Assembly (NCBI GenBank): GCA_905221605.1
Contig: CAJNDS010001779.1
Coordinates: 1,301,977-1,365,976, forward strand
Source: Symbiodinium natans
Taxonomy: Eukaryota; Sar; Dinophyceae; Suessiales; Symbiodiniaceae
Direction of reading: 5' to 3'
Length of the DNA: 64,000 nucleotides
This document shows positions 30,973-41,760 of this stretch, piece after piece. A program made the translations under genes and the position numbers. The notes beneath the pieces were generated by a model. That model was not told where the DNA came from. It made no database searches and saw only the letters and a list, made by a program, of their open reading frames with translations. How positions within the stretch are numbered: position 1 is the first letter of the stretch; each line of letters opens with the position of its first letter.

Positions 30973-32615
30973 GGTGGCAGGTCGGCTGCAACTGGCGCGG
31001 GAGGTGGCCTCCCATGTGGAAGTCGCGGCTCAATCCTACTTATCGCACCCACTGGGTATTCGCCAACACGTGGAGGAATCACATGAGTTTTGGCCTGCCA
31101 TGTTCGGTGAGTGATGCCATGGAGTCGTATGCCTGTCAACCGTATGTGATCCGGGTTGGAGCGCAAGCACTCCAAGTTCACGTTGCCAGGAGAAGGCAGC
31201 TCACTTTTTGTTGCCGGTTGGTGTCGATACTTCCCGCCGGAAATACAACCTTTGTTGTCTGGACCACTCTGCCTTTTTGAGAAACAGCAACGCCGTCTGC
31301 TTCGCCCGGCAACCCACGGTTCGCTGTTTTCTCCTGCATGCATGGAGGCCAGGCATCGGCATCATGCCGCATAGCAGTGCCCTCATGGGGCGAGCGGTGT
31401 CCACGCACAGTGCTTTGCCTGGTGACGCGATAGACCTTCCCCCTTGGGCGAGTGTTGTCACCGAACAAGGAGTGGGTAGGGAGACAGCCCTGTCTCCCGG
31501 GCCCGGGCAAACTCCACCACCTAATCCACCTTCTGCTGGCCGGACAATAGTCCTCGCCCTCTACCGCCGACTACCACACAGACAGCGGACAACCAGGCAA
31601 CCATCAGACATCAAGACCAAACACCAACAAAGGAAGACTCCAAGAAGGGAAGGACCAAACCAAGCAGAGCACACAGGAGAGAAGAAACAGAGAGGCGAGA
31701 AACAAAGTAAAACCAGTTAGAAGCGTTACAACCCTCAACACAAGGGGCACCTCGTTCAGTCAGCCACTCTTGAGCTTGAGCCAAGGCACATCCAACGCGC
31801 AACCTGAAAAGGAATGCAGCGTGTCGTCTGGCGGTGACTTGTGGCTGCAATGTGCTGCATGTACAAAGCAATGACCTGGAGACAATGGCATCCTTTACTT
31901 TGTCGTGCACAGTAGTAGCACTAAAATGCAGGCATACCTTGGTTGCTGGTCTGTCTGTCGCGACAACACAAGAAATTGATTAAAATGGAGAAAAAAAAAA
32001 AGGGAGGCACTCTCTACCCTGCCCCAACGACCACTCTGGAAGCTCGATATGGTCCGCGAGCAGCCAATCATGGTCGCTCAGCATGCAGGCCACACCACAC
32101 TCCGGGTCCTTGCCGACAACCATCTGGCGGATTGTGAGGCCGGGGCCCAGGAGTACCGTGGCCCTTGAAAGTAAAGTGTGAGTCTTCGGTGAGAGCTTCT
32201 GTGACAGGAGGCACGTGATGATTGCCGCGTACCGAGTAGCACATCCGAAGGTGGTGCTGAAAGGTTTCTACGTCCTTTCGTCCATAGACTAAAATTCGTG
32301 TCTTCTCGCTGCAAAGCGCTTTGAAGGAAGGCGGCGGAGCCGCGCGGGACTGAAGGTCCGCGGAAGCTGTCGCTGTCCAAGGACTGCGTCAAGGGAGCTG
32401 GGTTGAGGCCCGTGGGAAAGCGCGTGGGCCTTGCGGAACGAACCTGCACTTGAAGGCGGCTGGCCGCGGCTCCAATTTGTTTTTTCGGTGTCTAGACGGT
32501 AAAACTGCGTCTGCGGGCGTTGCTTCCGGAGCTGGAAGTGCTGCTCAGCACCAAACTTCTGCATGCTGTTAAGGGTCTGGATGTCGGGCGCTTTGCTGGC
32601 TTGCCAAAACAGCGC
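30973..32615. other. Intergenic stretch, no gene recognised
   Basis: GC-rich to about 31600, then mixed. It contains short overlapping frames of poor composition and a purine run (AAAAAAAAAAGGG) near 31990-32003. I see no splice-supported exons. Confidence 0.5.
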
Positions 32616-35600
32616 ACTGTGGAGGTCACTGGAGCTTCTCTACCTTTTTGATCAACTTTGCTGCCTCATCTTGGGTTTCAGATTCTTCAGGTTTGGTGCA
32701 AGACCTAAAGGCAGAAGATGCAGGGTTTACATTGGTGGAAACCGCAGCTTGGAAAAGTTCAATGCTGGAAAGCCAAACCACTCGAAAATTGCAAAGTGTA
32801 TTTCCAGAATGTGAACAAGTGCAAGCGGAAATTCAACAAGTTTGACTGATCAAGTGTTGATGTTAAGGGTTTTTTTTTCAACATTTTCGGATACTTCAGA
32901 AATTTTGAAAATTCGTTGAATGGTGCTGAATCCAGAGATTGCAACGTGCAACCAGAAACGAAAGACAAAAAAAATTGACAGCACCCAGTCTGAAAGAAAG
33001 CAGAGTTTCTTCTGCTCAATCTTCTGTTAAAGTGTGCCTTGATATGGAATGGAAACAAGGCTGGGCGACTCTTAAGTCCGTTCTGGCCATGAATCAGGAG
33101 AGGTTAGTGTGATTGTTTTTTTTTTTTTTTTTTAATGTTTGCAAGAACTGCAAAAACTTGGTTTTTCTTGTTGAACTTTGGCAACTTTCTTCAGATTCAG
33201 CAGCAGATTCATGCACAGCAGCACTTTTTTTTGGTTCAAATTGCTTTGCCCGTCTGAACAGAATTTTTCTCTTGCTTTTTGCGTCATGTTTTCTTTGTTT
33301 TTTGTCGGAATGATCTCTCGGTTAAGTTGCAAGCTTCAGAAAGAGAGAGTTTCGAGAAACCGCCCTAAACCAAAACACAAATAGATTGTTCAGCAAGTGT
33401 TTTGGTAAGTGCTGTTAGCCCGGTAAGCTGTCAATTGACCAGAAAGACAGTGAAAAAAATTGCAATTGGAACTTAAGAGATCCATAAGAATGTGCATTTT
33501 GTGGTTTCGGCTGTTTTCTGTGTGTGCATGCACAAGAGTGTTTGTAGATGTGTGTGTGTGTGTGTGTGTGAGCATTTGTGGTTGCAAAGTGGGTTGGTTT
33601 GCGGTGCATGTCTTTAACGTCAGTGTGCAAGGAAAGTTTCAGTGTGTGGGTAAAGGGTGGTAACACATGGAGTCTCAGAAGTAACACCAAACAAAAAAAC
33701 AATGACCTTGCAGGTGTCTGTGTGTGTTTACCTTGTTTTTTCAATTGTGAATGGGTGTGTTGTGGTTTCGGCGTTTTGACAGTGTGTCATGGAGTGTGGT
33801 GTGTGTCATTATGTGGGTGCAAAGTGGCTTTGGTGGGTGGTGTGCGTTTGCGTGTATGTCGGCTGGGTTCTGCTGGCTGTTCAAGTGTGGAAGTGTGTGG
33901 GTGGTAAAAGGTGTGTGATTTGGAGACACAAAAAGAGGGCAAGAAATCAACTCCAAAAGGTAGGGAAGCCGAAGTGACCTCCACAGTGCAAGAAAGATCG
34001 CACGCGAACAATGCAAGAGTGCTTTGTCTTGAATGCCAGCTAAAGACAAGTTTAGCCAAGAACACGCGTATCGACGGCGTTTTTTGTTTTCTTGAGTGTT
34101 GATGCAAACAGTATCGAATAGAAAAAATCTTGTTTGTCTGTGAGTTGATTTCAATTATTATTGAACTCAAATGGGTTCCAAAAGCAGCTCAATTCTGGGC
34201 ACCGAAAACGGCCCTAGATTTTGGATTTCCTGTGTGAACATACAAGGCCACCCAGGTTGGAGCCTTAAATTGGAACCCAAGTTTAGGAGCCATTTTTGGG
34301 CCCAGTTGCGGCGTTGTTTTCACACACGGGAAGCCAGATCTGGCTTTCACAGCTCCTCGTTGCAAGTAAAACAAATAAGCCTCTCAGTCGGTTCCAGTCT
34401 AAGTCTTGTGTCAGTCTTCCCCCAAAATTAGAACAGCAGGCAGCAAGGCGGCAAAGTGTGAACTTGTTTGGCACCGGAACTTTCTCTAACTGTGGAGGTC
34501 ACTGGAGCTTCCCTACCTTTTCGATCAATTTTGCTGCCCCTCATCTTGGGTTTCAGATTCTCCAGGTTTTGGTGCAAGGCCTGAAGGCAGAAGAGGAGGG
34601 TGCAGAGTCAACATCGGTGGAAACTGCAGCTTGGAAAAGTTCAATGCTTGGAAACAAATGTTTTTAAAAGCCTCTGACAGTGCCGTTTGGACAGAAATCA
34701 ACTGCAGGACGAGACGAGTTCAACCGTGGTGTTGTTTCGTTAAGGTTGCGCGCGACGCCCAAGCCAAACCACTCGAAAATTGCAAAGTGTATTTCCAGAA
34801 TGTGAATAAGTGCGAGCGAAGCGAGCGAAACACCAGAGTGAATTCAACAAATTTGACTGATCAAGTGTTGATTTTGAGGGTTTTTTCAACATTTTCGGAT
34901 ACTTCAGAAATTTTGAAAATTCGTTGAATGGTGCTGAATCCAGGGAAGAATTGCAACGTGCAACCAAAAACGAAAGACAAAGAATTGAGAGCACCCAGCC
35001 TGAAAGAAAGCAGAGTTTCTTCTGCTCAATCTTCTGTCAAATTTCAGTGTGCCTTGAATAATGGAATGGAAATGAGGCTGGGTGGGCGACTCTTAAGTCC
35101 GTTCTGGCCATGAATAAGGAGAGGTTAGTGTGATTGTTTTTTTTTAATGTTTGCAAGAACTGCAAAAACTTGGTTTTTCTTGTTTAACTTTGGCAACTTT
35201 CTTCAGATTCAGCAGCAGATTCATGCACGGCAACACTTTTTTTTAGTTCAAATTGCTTTGCCCGTCTGAACAGAATTTTTCTCTTGCTTTTTGCGTCATG
35301 TTTTCTTTGTTTTTTGTCGGAATGATCTCTCGGTTAAGTTGCAAGCTTCAGAAAGAGAGAGTTTCGAGAAACCGCCCTAAACCAAAACACAAACAGATTG
35401 TTCAGCAAGTGTTTTGGTGAGTGCTGTTAGCCCGGTAAGCTGTCAATTGACCAGAAAGACAGTGAAAAAAATTGCAATTGGAACTTAAGAGATCCATAAG
35501 AATGTGCATTTTGTGGTTTCGGCTGTTTTCTGTGTGTGCATGCACAAGAGTGTTGTAGATGTGTGTGTGTGTGTGAGCATTTGTGGTTGCAAAGTGGGTT

Positions 35601-38600
35601 GGTTTGCGGTGCATGTCTTTAACGTCAGTGTGCAAGGAAAGTTTTAGTGTGTGGGTAAAGGGTGGTAACGCATGGAGTCTCAGAAGTAACACCAAACAAA
35701 AAAACAATGACCTTGCAGGTGTCTGTGTGTGTTTACCTTGTTTTTTCAATTGTGAATGGGTGTGTTGTGGTTTCGGCGTTTTGACAGTGTGTCATGGAGT
35801 GTGGTGTGTGTCATTATGTGGGTGCAAAGTGGCTTTGGTGGGTGGTGTGCGTTTGCGTGTATGTCGGCTGGGTTCTGCTGGCTGTTCAAGTGTGGAAGTG
35901 TGTGGGTGGTAAAAGGTGTGTGATTTGGAGACACAAAAAGAGGGCAAGAAATCAACTCCAAAAGGTAGGGAAGCCGAAGTGACCTCCACAGTGCAAGAAA
36001 GATCGCACGCGAACAATGCAAGAGTGCTTTGTCTTGAATGCCAGCTAAAGACAAGTTTAGCCAAGAACACGCGTATCGACGGCGTTTTTTGTTTTCTTGA
36101 GTGTTGATGCAAACAGTATCGAATAGAAAAAATCTTGTTTGTCTGTGAGTTGATTTCAATTATTATTGAACTCAAATGGGTTCCAAAAGCAGCTCAATTC
36201 TGGGCACCGAAAACGGGCCCTAGATTTTGGATTTCCTGTGTGAACATACAAGGCCACCCAGGTTGGAGCCTTAAATTGGAACCCAAGTTTAGGAGCCATT
36301 TTTGGGCCCAGTTGCGGCGTTGTTTTCACACACGGGAAGCCAGATCTGGCTTTCACAGCTCCTGGTTGCAAGTAAAACAAATAAGCCTCTCAGTCGGTTC
36401 CAGTCTAAGTCTTGTGTCAGTCTTCCCCCAAAATTAGAACAGCAGGCAGCAAGGCGGCAAAGTGTGAACTTGTTTGGCACCGGAACTTTCTCTAACTGTG
36501 GAGGTCACTGGAGCTTCCCTACCTTTTCGATCAATTTTGCTGCCCCTCATCTTGGGTTTCAGAGTCTCCAGGTTTTGGTGCAAGGCCTAAAGGCAGAAGA
36601 GGAGGGTGCAGAGTTAACATTGGTGGAAACTGCAGCTTGGAAAAGTTCAATGCTTGGAAAGCCAAACCACTCGAAAATTGCAAAGTGTATTTCCAGAATG
36701 TGAATAAGTGCAAGCGAAGCGAGCAAAACACCAGAGTGAATTCAACAAATTTGACTGATCAAGTGTTGATTTTAAGGGTTTTTTCAACATTTTCGGATAC
36801 TTCAGAAATTTTGAAATTTGTTGAATGGTGCTGAATCCAGGGAAGAATTGCAACGTGCAACCAAAAACGAAAGACAAAGAATTGAGAGCACCCAGCCTGA
36901 AAGAAAGCAGAGTTTCTTCTGCTCAATCTTCTGTCAAAAGTGTGCCTTGAATTATGGAATGGAAATAAGGCTGGGCGACTCTTAAGTCCGTTCTGGCCAT
37001 GAATAAGGAGAGGTTAGTGTGATTGTTTTTTTTTCAATGTTTGCAAGAACTGCAAAAACTTGGTTTTTCTTGTTTAACTTTGGCAACTTTCTTCAGATTC
37101 AGCAGCAGATTCATGCACAGCAACACTTTTTTTTAGTTCAAATTGCTTTGCCCGTCTGAACAGAATTTTTCTCTTGCTTTTTGCGTCATGTTTTCTTTGT
37201 TTTTTGTCGGAATGATCTCTCGGTTAAGTTGCAAGCTTCAGAAAGAGAGAGTTTCGAGAAACCGCCCTAAACCAAAACACAAACAGATTGTTCAGCAAGT
37301 GTTTTGGTGAGTGCTGTTAGCCCGGTAAGCTGTCAATTGACCAGAAAGACAGTGAAAAAAATTGCAATTGGAACTTAAGAGATCCATAAGAATGTGCATT
37401 TTGTGGTTTCGGCTGTTTTCTGTGTGTGCATGCACAAGAGTGTTTGTAGATGTGTGTGTGTGTGTGAGCATTTGTGGTTGCAAAGTGGGTTGGTTTGCGG
37501 TGCATGTCTTTAACGTCAGTGTGCAAGGAAGGTTTTAGTGTGTGGGTAAAGGGTGGTAACGCATGGAGTCTCAGAAGTAACACCAAACAAAAAAAACAAT
37601 GACCTTGCAGGTGTCTGTGTGTGTTTACCTTGTTTTTTCAATTGTGAATGGGTGTGTTGTGGTTTCGGCGTTTTGACAGTGTGTCATGGAGTGTGGTGTG
37701 TGTCATTATGTGGGTGCAAAGTGGCTTTGGTGGGTGGTGTGCGTTTGCGTGTATGTCGGCTGGGTTCTGCTGGCTGTTCAAGTGTGGAAGTGTGTGGGTG
37801 GTAAAAGGTGTGTGGATTTGGAGACACAAAAAGAGGGCAAGAAATCAACTCCAAAAGGTAGGGAAGCCGAAGTACCTCCACAGTGCGAGAAAGATCGCAC
37901 GCGAACAATGCAAGAGTGCTTTGTCTTGAATGCCAGCTAAAGACAAGTTTAGCCAAGAACACGCGTATCGACGGCGTTTTTTGTTTTCTTGAGTGTTGAT
38001 GCAAACAGTATCGAATAGAAAAAATCTTGTTTGTCTGTGAGTTGATTTCAATTGTTATTAAACTCAAATGGGTTCCAAAAGCAGCTCAATTCTGGGCACC
38101 GAAAACGGGCCCTAGATTTTGGATTTCCTGTGTGAACATACAAGGCCACCCAGGTTGGAGCCTCAAATTGGAACCCAAGTTTAGGAGCCATTTTTGGGCC
38201 CAGTTGCGGCGTTGTTTTTCACACACGGGAAGCCAGATCTGGCTTTCACAGCTCCTCGTTGCGAGTAAAACAAATAAGCCTCTCAGTCGGTTCCAGTCTA
38301 AGTCTTGTGTCAGTCTTCCCCCAAAATTAGAACAGCAGGCAGCAAGGCGGCAAAGTGTGAACTTGTTTGGCACCGGAACTTTCTCTAACTGTGGAGGTCA
38401 CTGGAGCTTCCCTACCTTTTCGATCAATTTTGCTGCCCCTCATCTTGGGTTTCAGATTCTCCAGGTTTTGGTGCAAGGCCTGAAGGCAGAAGAGGAGGGT
38501 GCAGAGTCAACATCGGTGGAAACTGCAGCTTGGAAAAGTTCAATGCTTGGAAACAAGTGTTTTTAAAAGCCTCTGACAGTGCCGTTTGGACAGAAATCAA

Positions 38601-39929
38601 CTGCAGGACGAGACGAGTTCAACCGTGGTGTTGTTTCGTTAAGGTTGCGCGCGACGCCCAAGCCAAACCACTCGAAAATTGCAAAGTGTATTTCCAGAAT
38701 GTGAATAAGTGCGAGCGAAGCGAGCGAAACACCAGAGTGAATTCAACAAATTTGACTGATCAAGTGTTGATTTTGAGGGTTTTTTCAACATTTTCGGATA
38801 CTTCAGAAATTTTGAAAATTCGTTGAATGGTGCTGAATCCAGGGAAGAATTGCAACGTGCAACCAAAAACGAAAGACAAAGAATTGAGAGCACCCAAGAA
38901 AGCAGAGTTTCTTCTGCTCAATCTTCTGTCAAATTTCAGTGTGCCTTGAATAATGGAATGGAAATGAGGCTGGGCGACTCTTACGTCCGTTCTGGCCATG
39001 AATAAGGAGAGGTCAGTGTGATTGTTTTTTTTTTTCAATGTTTGCAAGAACTGCAAAAACATTGGTTTTTCTTTTTTAACTTTGGAGAAATCGAGAAAAC
39101 ACTGGAAAGAAGCCAGAGTCATGAAACTTAGACAACTTTCTTCAGATTCAGCAGCAGATTCATGCACAGCAACACTTTTCTTAGTTCAAATTGCTTTGCC
39201 CGTCTGAACAGAATTTGTCTCTTGCTTTTTGCTTCATGTTTTCTTTGTTTTTTGTCGGAATGATCTCTCGGTTAAGTTGCAAGCTTCAGAAAGAGAGAGT
39301 TTCGAGAAACCGCCCTAAACCAAAACACAAACAGATTGTTCAGCAAGTGTTTTGGTGAGTGCTGTTAGCCCGGTAAGCTGTCAATTGACCAGAAAGACAG
39401 TGAAAAAAATTGCAATTGGAACTTAAGAGATCCATAAGAATGTGCATTTTGTGGTTTCGGCTGTTTTCTGTGTGTGCATGCACAAGAGTGTTGTAGATGT
39501 GTGTGTGTGTGTGAGCATTTGTGGTTGCAAAGTGGGTTGGTTTGCGGTGCATGTCTTTAACGTCAGTGTGCAAGGAAAGTTTTAGTGTGTGGGTAAAGGG
39601 TGGTAACGCATGGAGTCTCAGAAGTAACACCAAACAAAAAAACAATGACCTTGCAGGTGTCTGTGTGTGTTTACCTTGTTTTTTCAATTGTGAATGGGTG
39701 TGTTGTGGTTTCGGCGTTTTGACAGTGTGTCATGGAGTGTGGTGTGTGTCATTATGTGGGTGCAAAGTGGCTTTGGTGGGTGGTGTGCGTTTGCGTGTAT
39801 GTCGGCTGGGTTCTGCTGGCTGTTCAAGTGTGGAAGTGTGTGGGTGGTAAAAGGTGTGTGATTTGGAGACACAAAAAGAGGGCAAGAAATCAACTCCAAA
39901 AGGTAGGGAAGCCGAAGTGACCTCCACAG
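32616..39929. repeat. Satellite array, four units of about 1.9-2.0 kb, alternating types
   Basis: Units begin at ACTGTGGAGGTCACTGG: 32616-34488 (1873 bp), 34489-36494 (2006 bp), 36495-38387 (1893 bp), 38388-39929 (1542 bp, cut off). Units 2 and 4 share a 108-bp insert (34655-34762 and 38554-38661) missing from units 1 and 3, so the array is an alternating dimer. Each unit has a T-run (about 33115, 35136, 37026, 39026), a TG microsatellite of differing length (about 33550, 35560, 37452, 39496) and lower GC than the rest of the window. Repeated open frames over the TG tract differ in length between units and are not gene-like. Unit 4 also has a roughly 55-bp insertion near 39085. Confidence 0.9.
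33550..33571. repeat. TG dinucleotide microsatellite in satellite unit 1
   Basis: About 11 TG repeats. The matching tracts in units 2-4 are shorter, so the length evolves independently in each unit. Confidence 0.9.
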
Positions 39930-40594
39930 TAAGCGCTCCTGGCCCCTCTGCAGCCGCTGCTGCTTCTGCAGCCCCGGCCGCCACCTCCGCCGTGGAAGCA
40001 AAACCTTCCGTGACCTTGGTCTCGGCCACCTGCTCGCTCACTCGGGCCGCCGCCCGGGGGTGCAAGGCCCTCGGGTGTGCGCGGGATGCGCAGGTTCCGG
40101 TCGATCCAATTGCACCCCCTGCGCGCGGCGTTGTAGAGGTTCTGTCCGTGCCCCGCGATGGCAGATGCAGAGCCCGCCAGTCCCGCCGCAGCTCCCGCTG
40201 CGGCCTCGGCCTGCTGCAGTCGGCTCAAGAAGCTTGGCGGTGCTGGGGGCTGCAGCCCGTTGTTTCTCAGAGCTTGGCCTGGGTCCACAGCCCCAAAATC
40301 AGACTTGCTGTCCAGGTCAAAGGGCCGTGGGCGCAAAAAATCCTTGCAGGGGGAAGGGCACTCCATTGTAGCCCTTGTTGGCGTCCTTGTAGGCTGCTGC
40401 AGGGTCCACGGTCGTGTGCTGGCCTCGGGCTCGGAGCTCTGGGGATAGTCGTCCAACCAGAAGTGACTAGAAGTGAGGATGCTGGTGTTGCGGTTTGGGA
40501 GATTGATGGGTAAGGGCTCGCCCTCAGCTATGTAGCCCAGGACCTGCCCGTAGAAGGGTCTGACACGGAAGCCGTGCGCACGTTGCTTCTCCAT
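39930..40594 (-). pseudogene. Virus-like structural protein fragment, truncated by the satellite array
   Basis: An ATG at 40594 opens a frame with FRVRPFYGQVLGYIAEG, a Pro-rich stretch and an Ala/Gly-rich segment (AAAGAAAGLAGSASAIAG) near residues 135-155. A basic region follows (RRGCNWIDRNLRIP). Near 40055 a G-run invites a one-base shift into an Ala/Glu-rich frame. The reading is then lost where satellite sequence begins at 39929/39930. The Ala/Gly hydrophobic segment and the compact arrangement with an upstream ORF recall minor capsid proteins of DNA viruses, but I cannot name the family. Confidence 0.35.
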
Positions 40595-40596
40595 CT

Positions 40597-40808
40597 TTAC
40601 ATCAAGCCGCCGTAAACCCTAGAGTCGCTAGTGTTCCGCCCGGCAGCGACGTCGCGGGCCACGCGACGCACGCCCGCCCGCTCAGCGTGGGCCCACCTCA
40701 ACTGGGGGATCCTCCTGTTAACGGCGTCGACAGCACGCCCGACTTCATCCGCATAGGCCTCGCCCTCCTGGCGTTGCCGCCGGTTGGCCAGCCACTCGTT
40801 GAAGGCTT
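40597..40808 (-). pseudogene. C-terminal fragment of an upstream virus-like ORF
   Basis: About 69 codons, open from an upstream stop near 40809 to a TAA at 40597-40599, two bases before the ATG of the next gene. It is hydrophilic, with RRQRQEGEAYADEV and RRIPQLRWAH, which suggests real coding sequence. Its 5' part has been replaced by the LINE fragment. The two-base spacing to the next ATG implies a compact gene set. Confidence 0.35.
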
Positions 40809-41274
40809 AGGTGCCGTCTTGAGCTATTCGAACTTCGAGGATCTCACCTTTCAGAGGCGTCTTGCTGTTGCCAAGGATAACTACACTAGACTCAAGAAGT
40901 TTCTGCACAGTCGCGTTTTGACCTTGGCTACCCGTGTTCGTATGTGGCTCACATGCATCTGGACCTCGCTGACGTATTCATTAGTGACGGTTGGCGTAAC
41001 ACCAGCATCAACTGCCAAGCTCAGGGGAGTGGTTGCAACACACTGGCGTGCTATTGCCAGGTCTCCACGACACCTAACGGGTGAAACTACGACATCGCTA
41101 CAAACGAGATTGGGCCTACGGGACCCCATGGATCTTCTGTTGGAGCTGAGTGTTGCTTTTGTGAACAGACTACATGCAGTACGGACGTGTGAGCATCACA
41201 TCGTGTTGCAGGATGAACACATTTCTTCACAGGCTGAATGGGCGTGTGGGATGATACGCACTCAAGCGGCTTTG
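40808..41274 (+). mobile_element. LINE (non-LTR) retrotransposon, 5'-truncated, part 1
   Basis: The open sequence starts abruptly near LGAVLSYSNFEDLTFQRRL and continues for about 155 codons. It resembles the region after the palm in non-LTR reverse transcriptases, which contains the 'LG' strand, the thumb helices and the RxGLR region (here TRLGLRDP). No catalytic motif is present because the 5' part is missing, as is usual for LINE insertions. It is interrupted at 41274 by the copia element, and the sense resumes at 50043. Confidence 0.55.
41270..41274. repeat. Target-site duplication CTTTG, left copy
   Basis: Identical to 50038-50042 beyond the 3' LTR. Five bases is the usual size for copia integration. 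Confidence 0.85.
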
Positions 41275-41676
41275 TGTAGAAGTTCGAGAACTGTGCGTCA
41301 TCCTGTGAGGGTGCGACACGGTGAGTTTTGCAGTTTGCAGTTTTGTGTGCATAGCTTGGAGTCTGCTCAGCTTTTGAAGTTTTCCCAGTAGCCTGAGTAC
41401 GATTAGTGGTGCAGGAACGTTTTGCCTCATAGGGAACCACTCTCGTCGAGTTTCGTGACTTGAGGGTAGTTTTGGAGGTCTTTTAAGCCGAGCTGGCAAG
41501 TTGGAGAGCTGTGATACGTTTTCCACTTTGGCTCAAGTGACGAGCGCTGGTGTGAGTGCTGCAAGCCAAAACAGAAGTGTTGTCCGAGTGTCTGAGCTTG
41601 CTTGCTTGGTTTGGACTTGTGTGAGTTGGCTTGGTTGTATCCTTGGTGCCTTGCTTGGCATCTTGGGTTTTTAACG
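41275..41676 (+). repeat. 5' LTR of copia copy 1, 402 bp
   Basis: Starts TGTAGAAG and ends TTTTTAACG, so it lacks the usual terminal CA. The boundaries are fixed by the five-base duplication outside and the primer-binding site inside. It contains the spliced-leader-like sequence at 41516-41537. Confidence 0.95.
41516..41537 (+). promoter_or_regulatory. Spliced-leader-like sequence in the 5' LTR of copy 1
   Basis: Compared with the published 22-nt dinoflagellate spliced leader (DCCGTAGCCATTTTGGCTCAAG), it matches at 17 of 22 positions, including an unbroken TTTGGCTCAAG at the 3' end and CCA before it. It lies about 240 bases into the LTR, where the U3/R boundary could be. Confidence 0.5.
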
Positions 41677-41692
41677 TGGTAGCGGAGCGTGG
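41677..41692 (+). other. Primer-binding site, initiator tRNA-Met type
   Basis: TGGTAGCGGAGCGTGG directly follows the LTR. It agrees at 10 of the first 12 bases with the TGGTATCAGAGC site used by plant copia elements, which pairs with the 3' end of initiator tRNA-Met. Confidence 0.75.
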
Positions 41693-41760
41693 AAGCTCTG
41701 TTGCAAAGAAAGAAAGTGAGCCCAATACGCTGACTTGGTGTGTGCTTGAGTTGTCTTGGT

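Noticed and set aside
33741-34170. Minus-strand frames of 127-137 codons in satellite units 1-3
   Set aside because: They repeat because the satellite repeats. They are rich in His/Thr from the TG tract, change length between units, and are destroyed in unit 4.
39854-40513. 219-codon plus-strand frame opposite the virus-like fragment
   Set aside because: It begins in satellite sequence and is Cys/Ala/Arg-rich as expected from the GC-rich antisense strand. The minus-strand reading is better.
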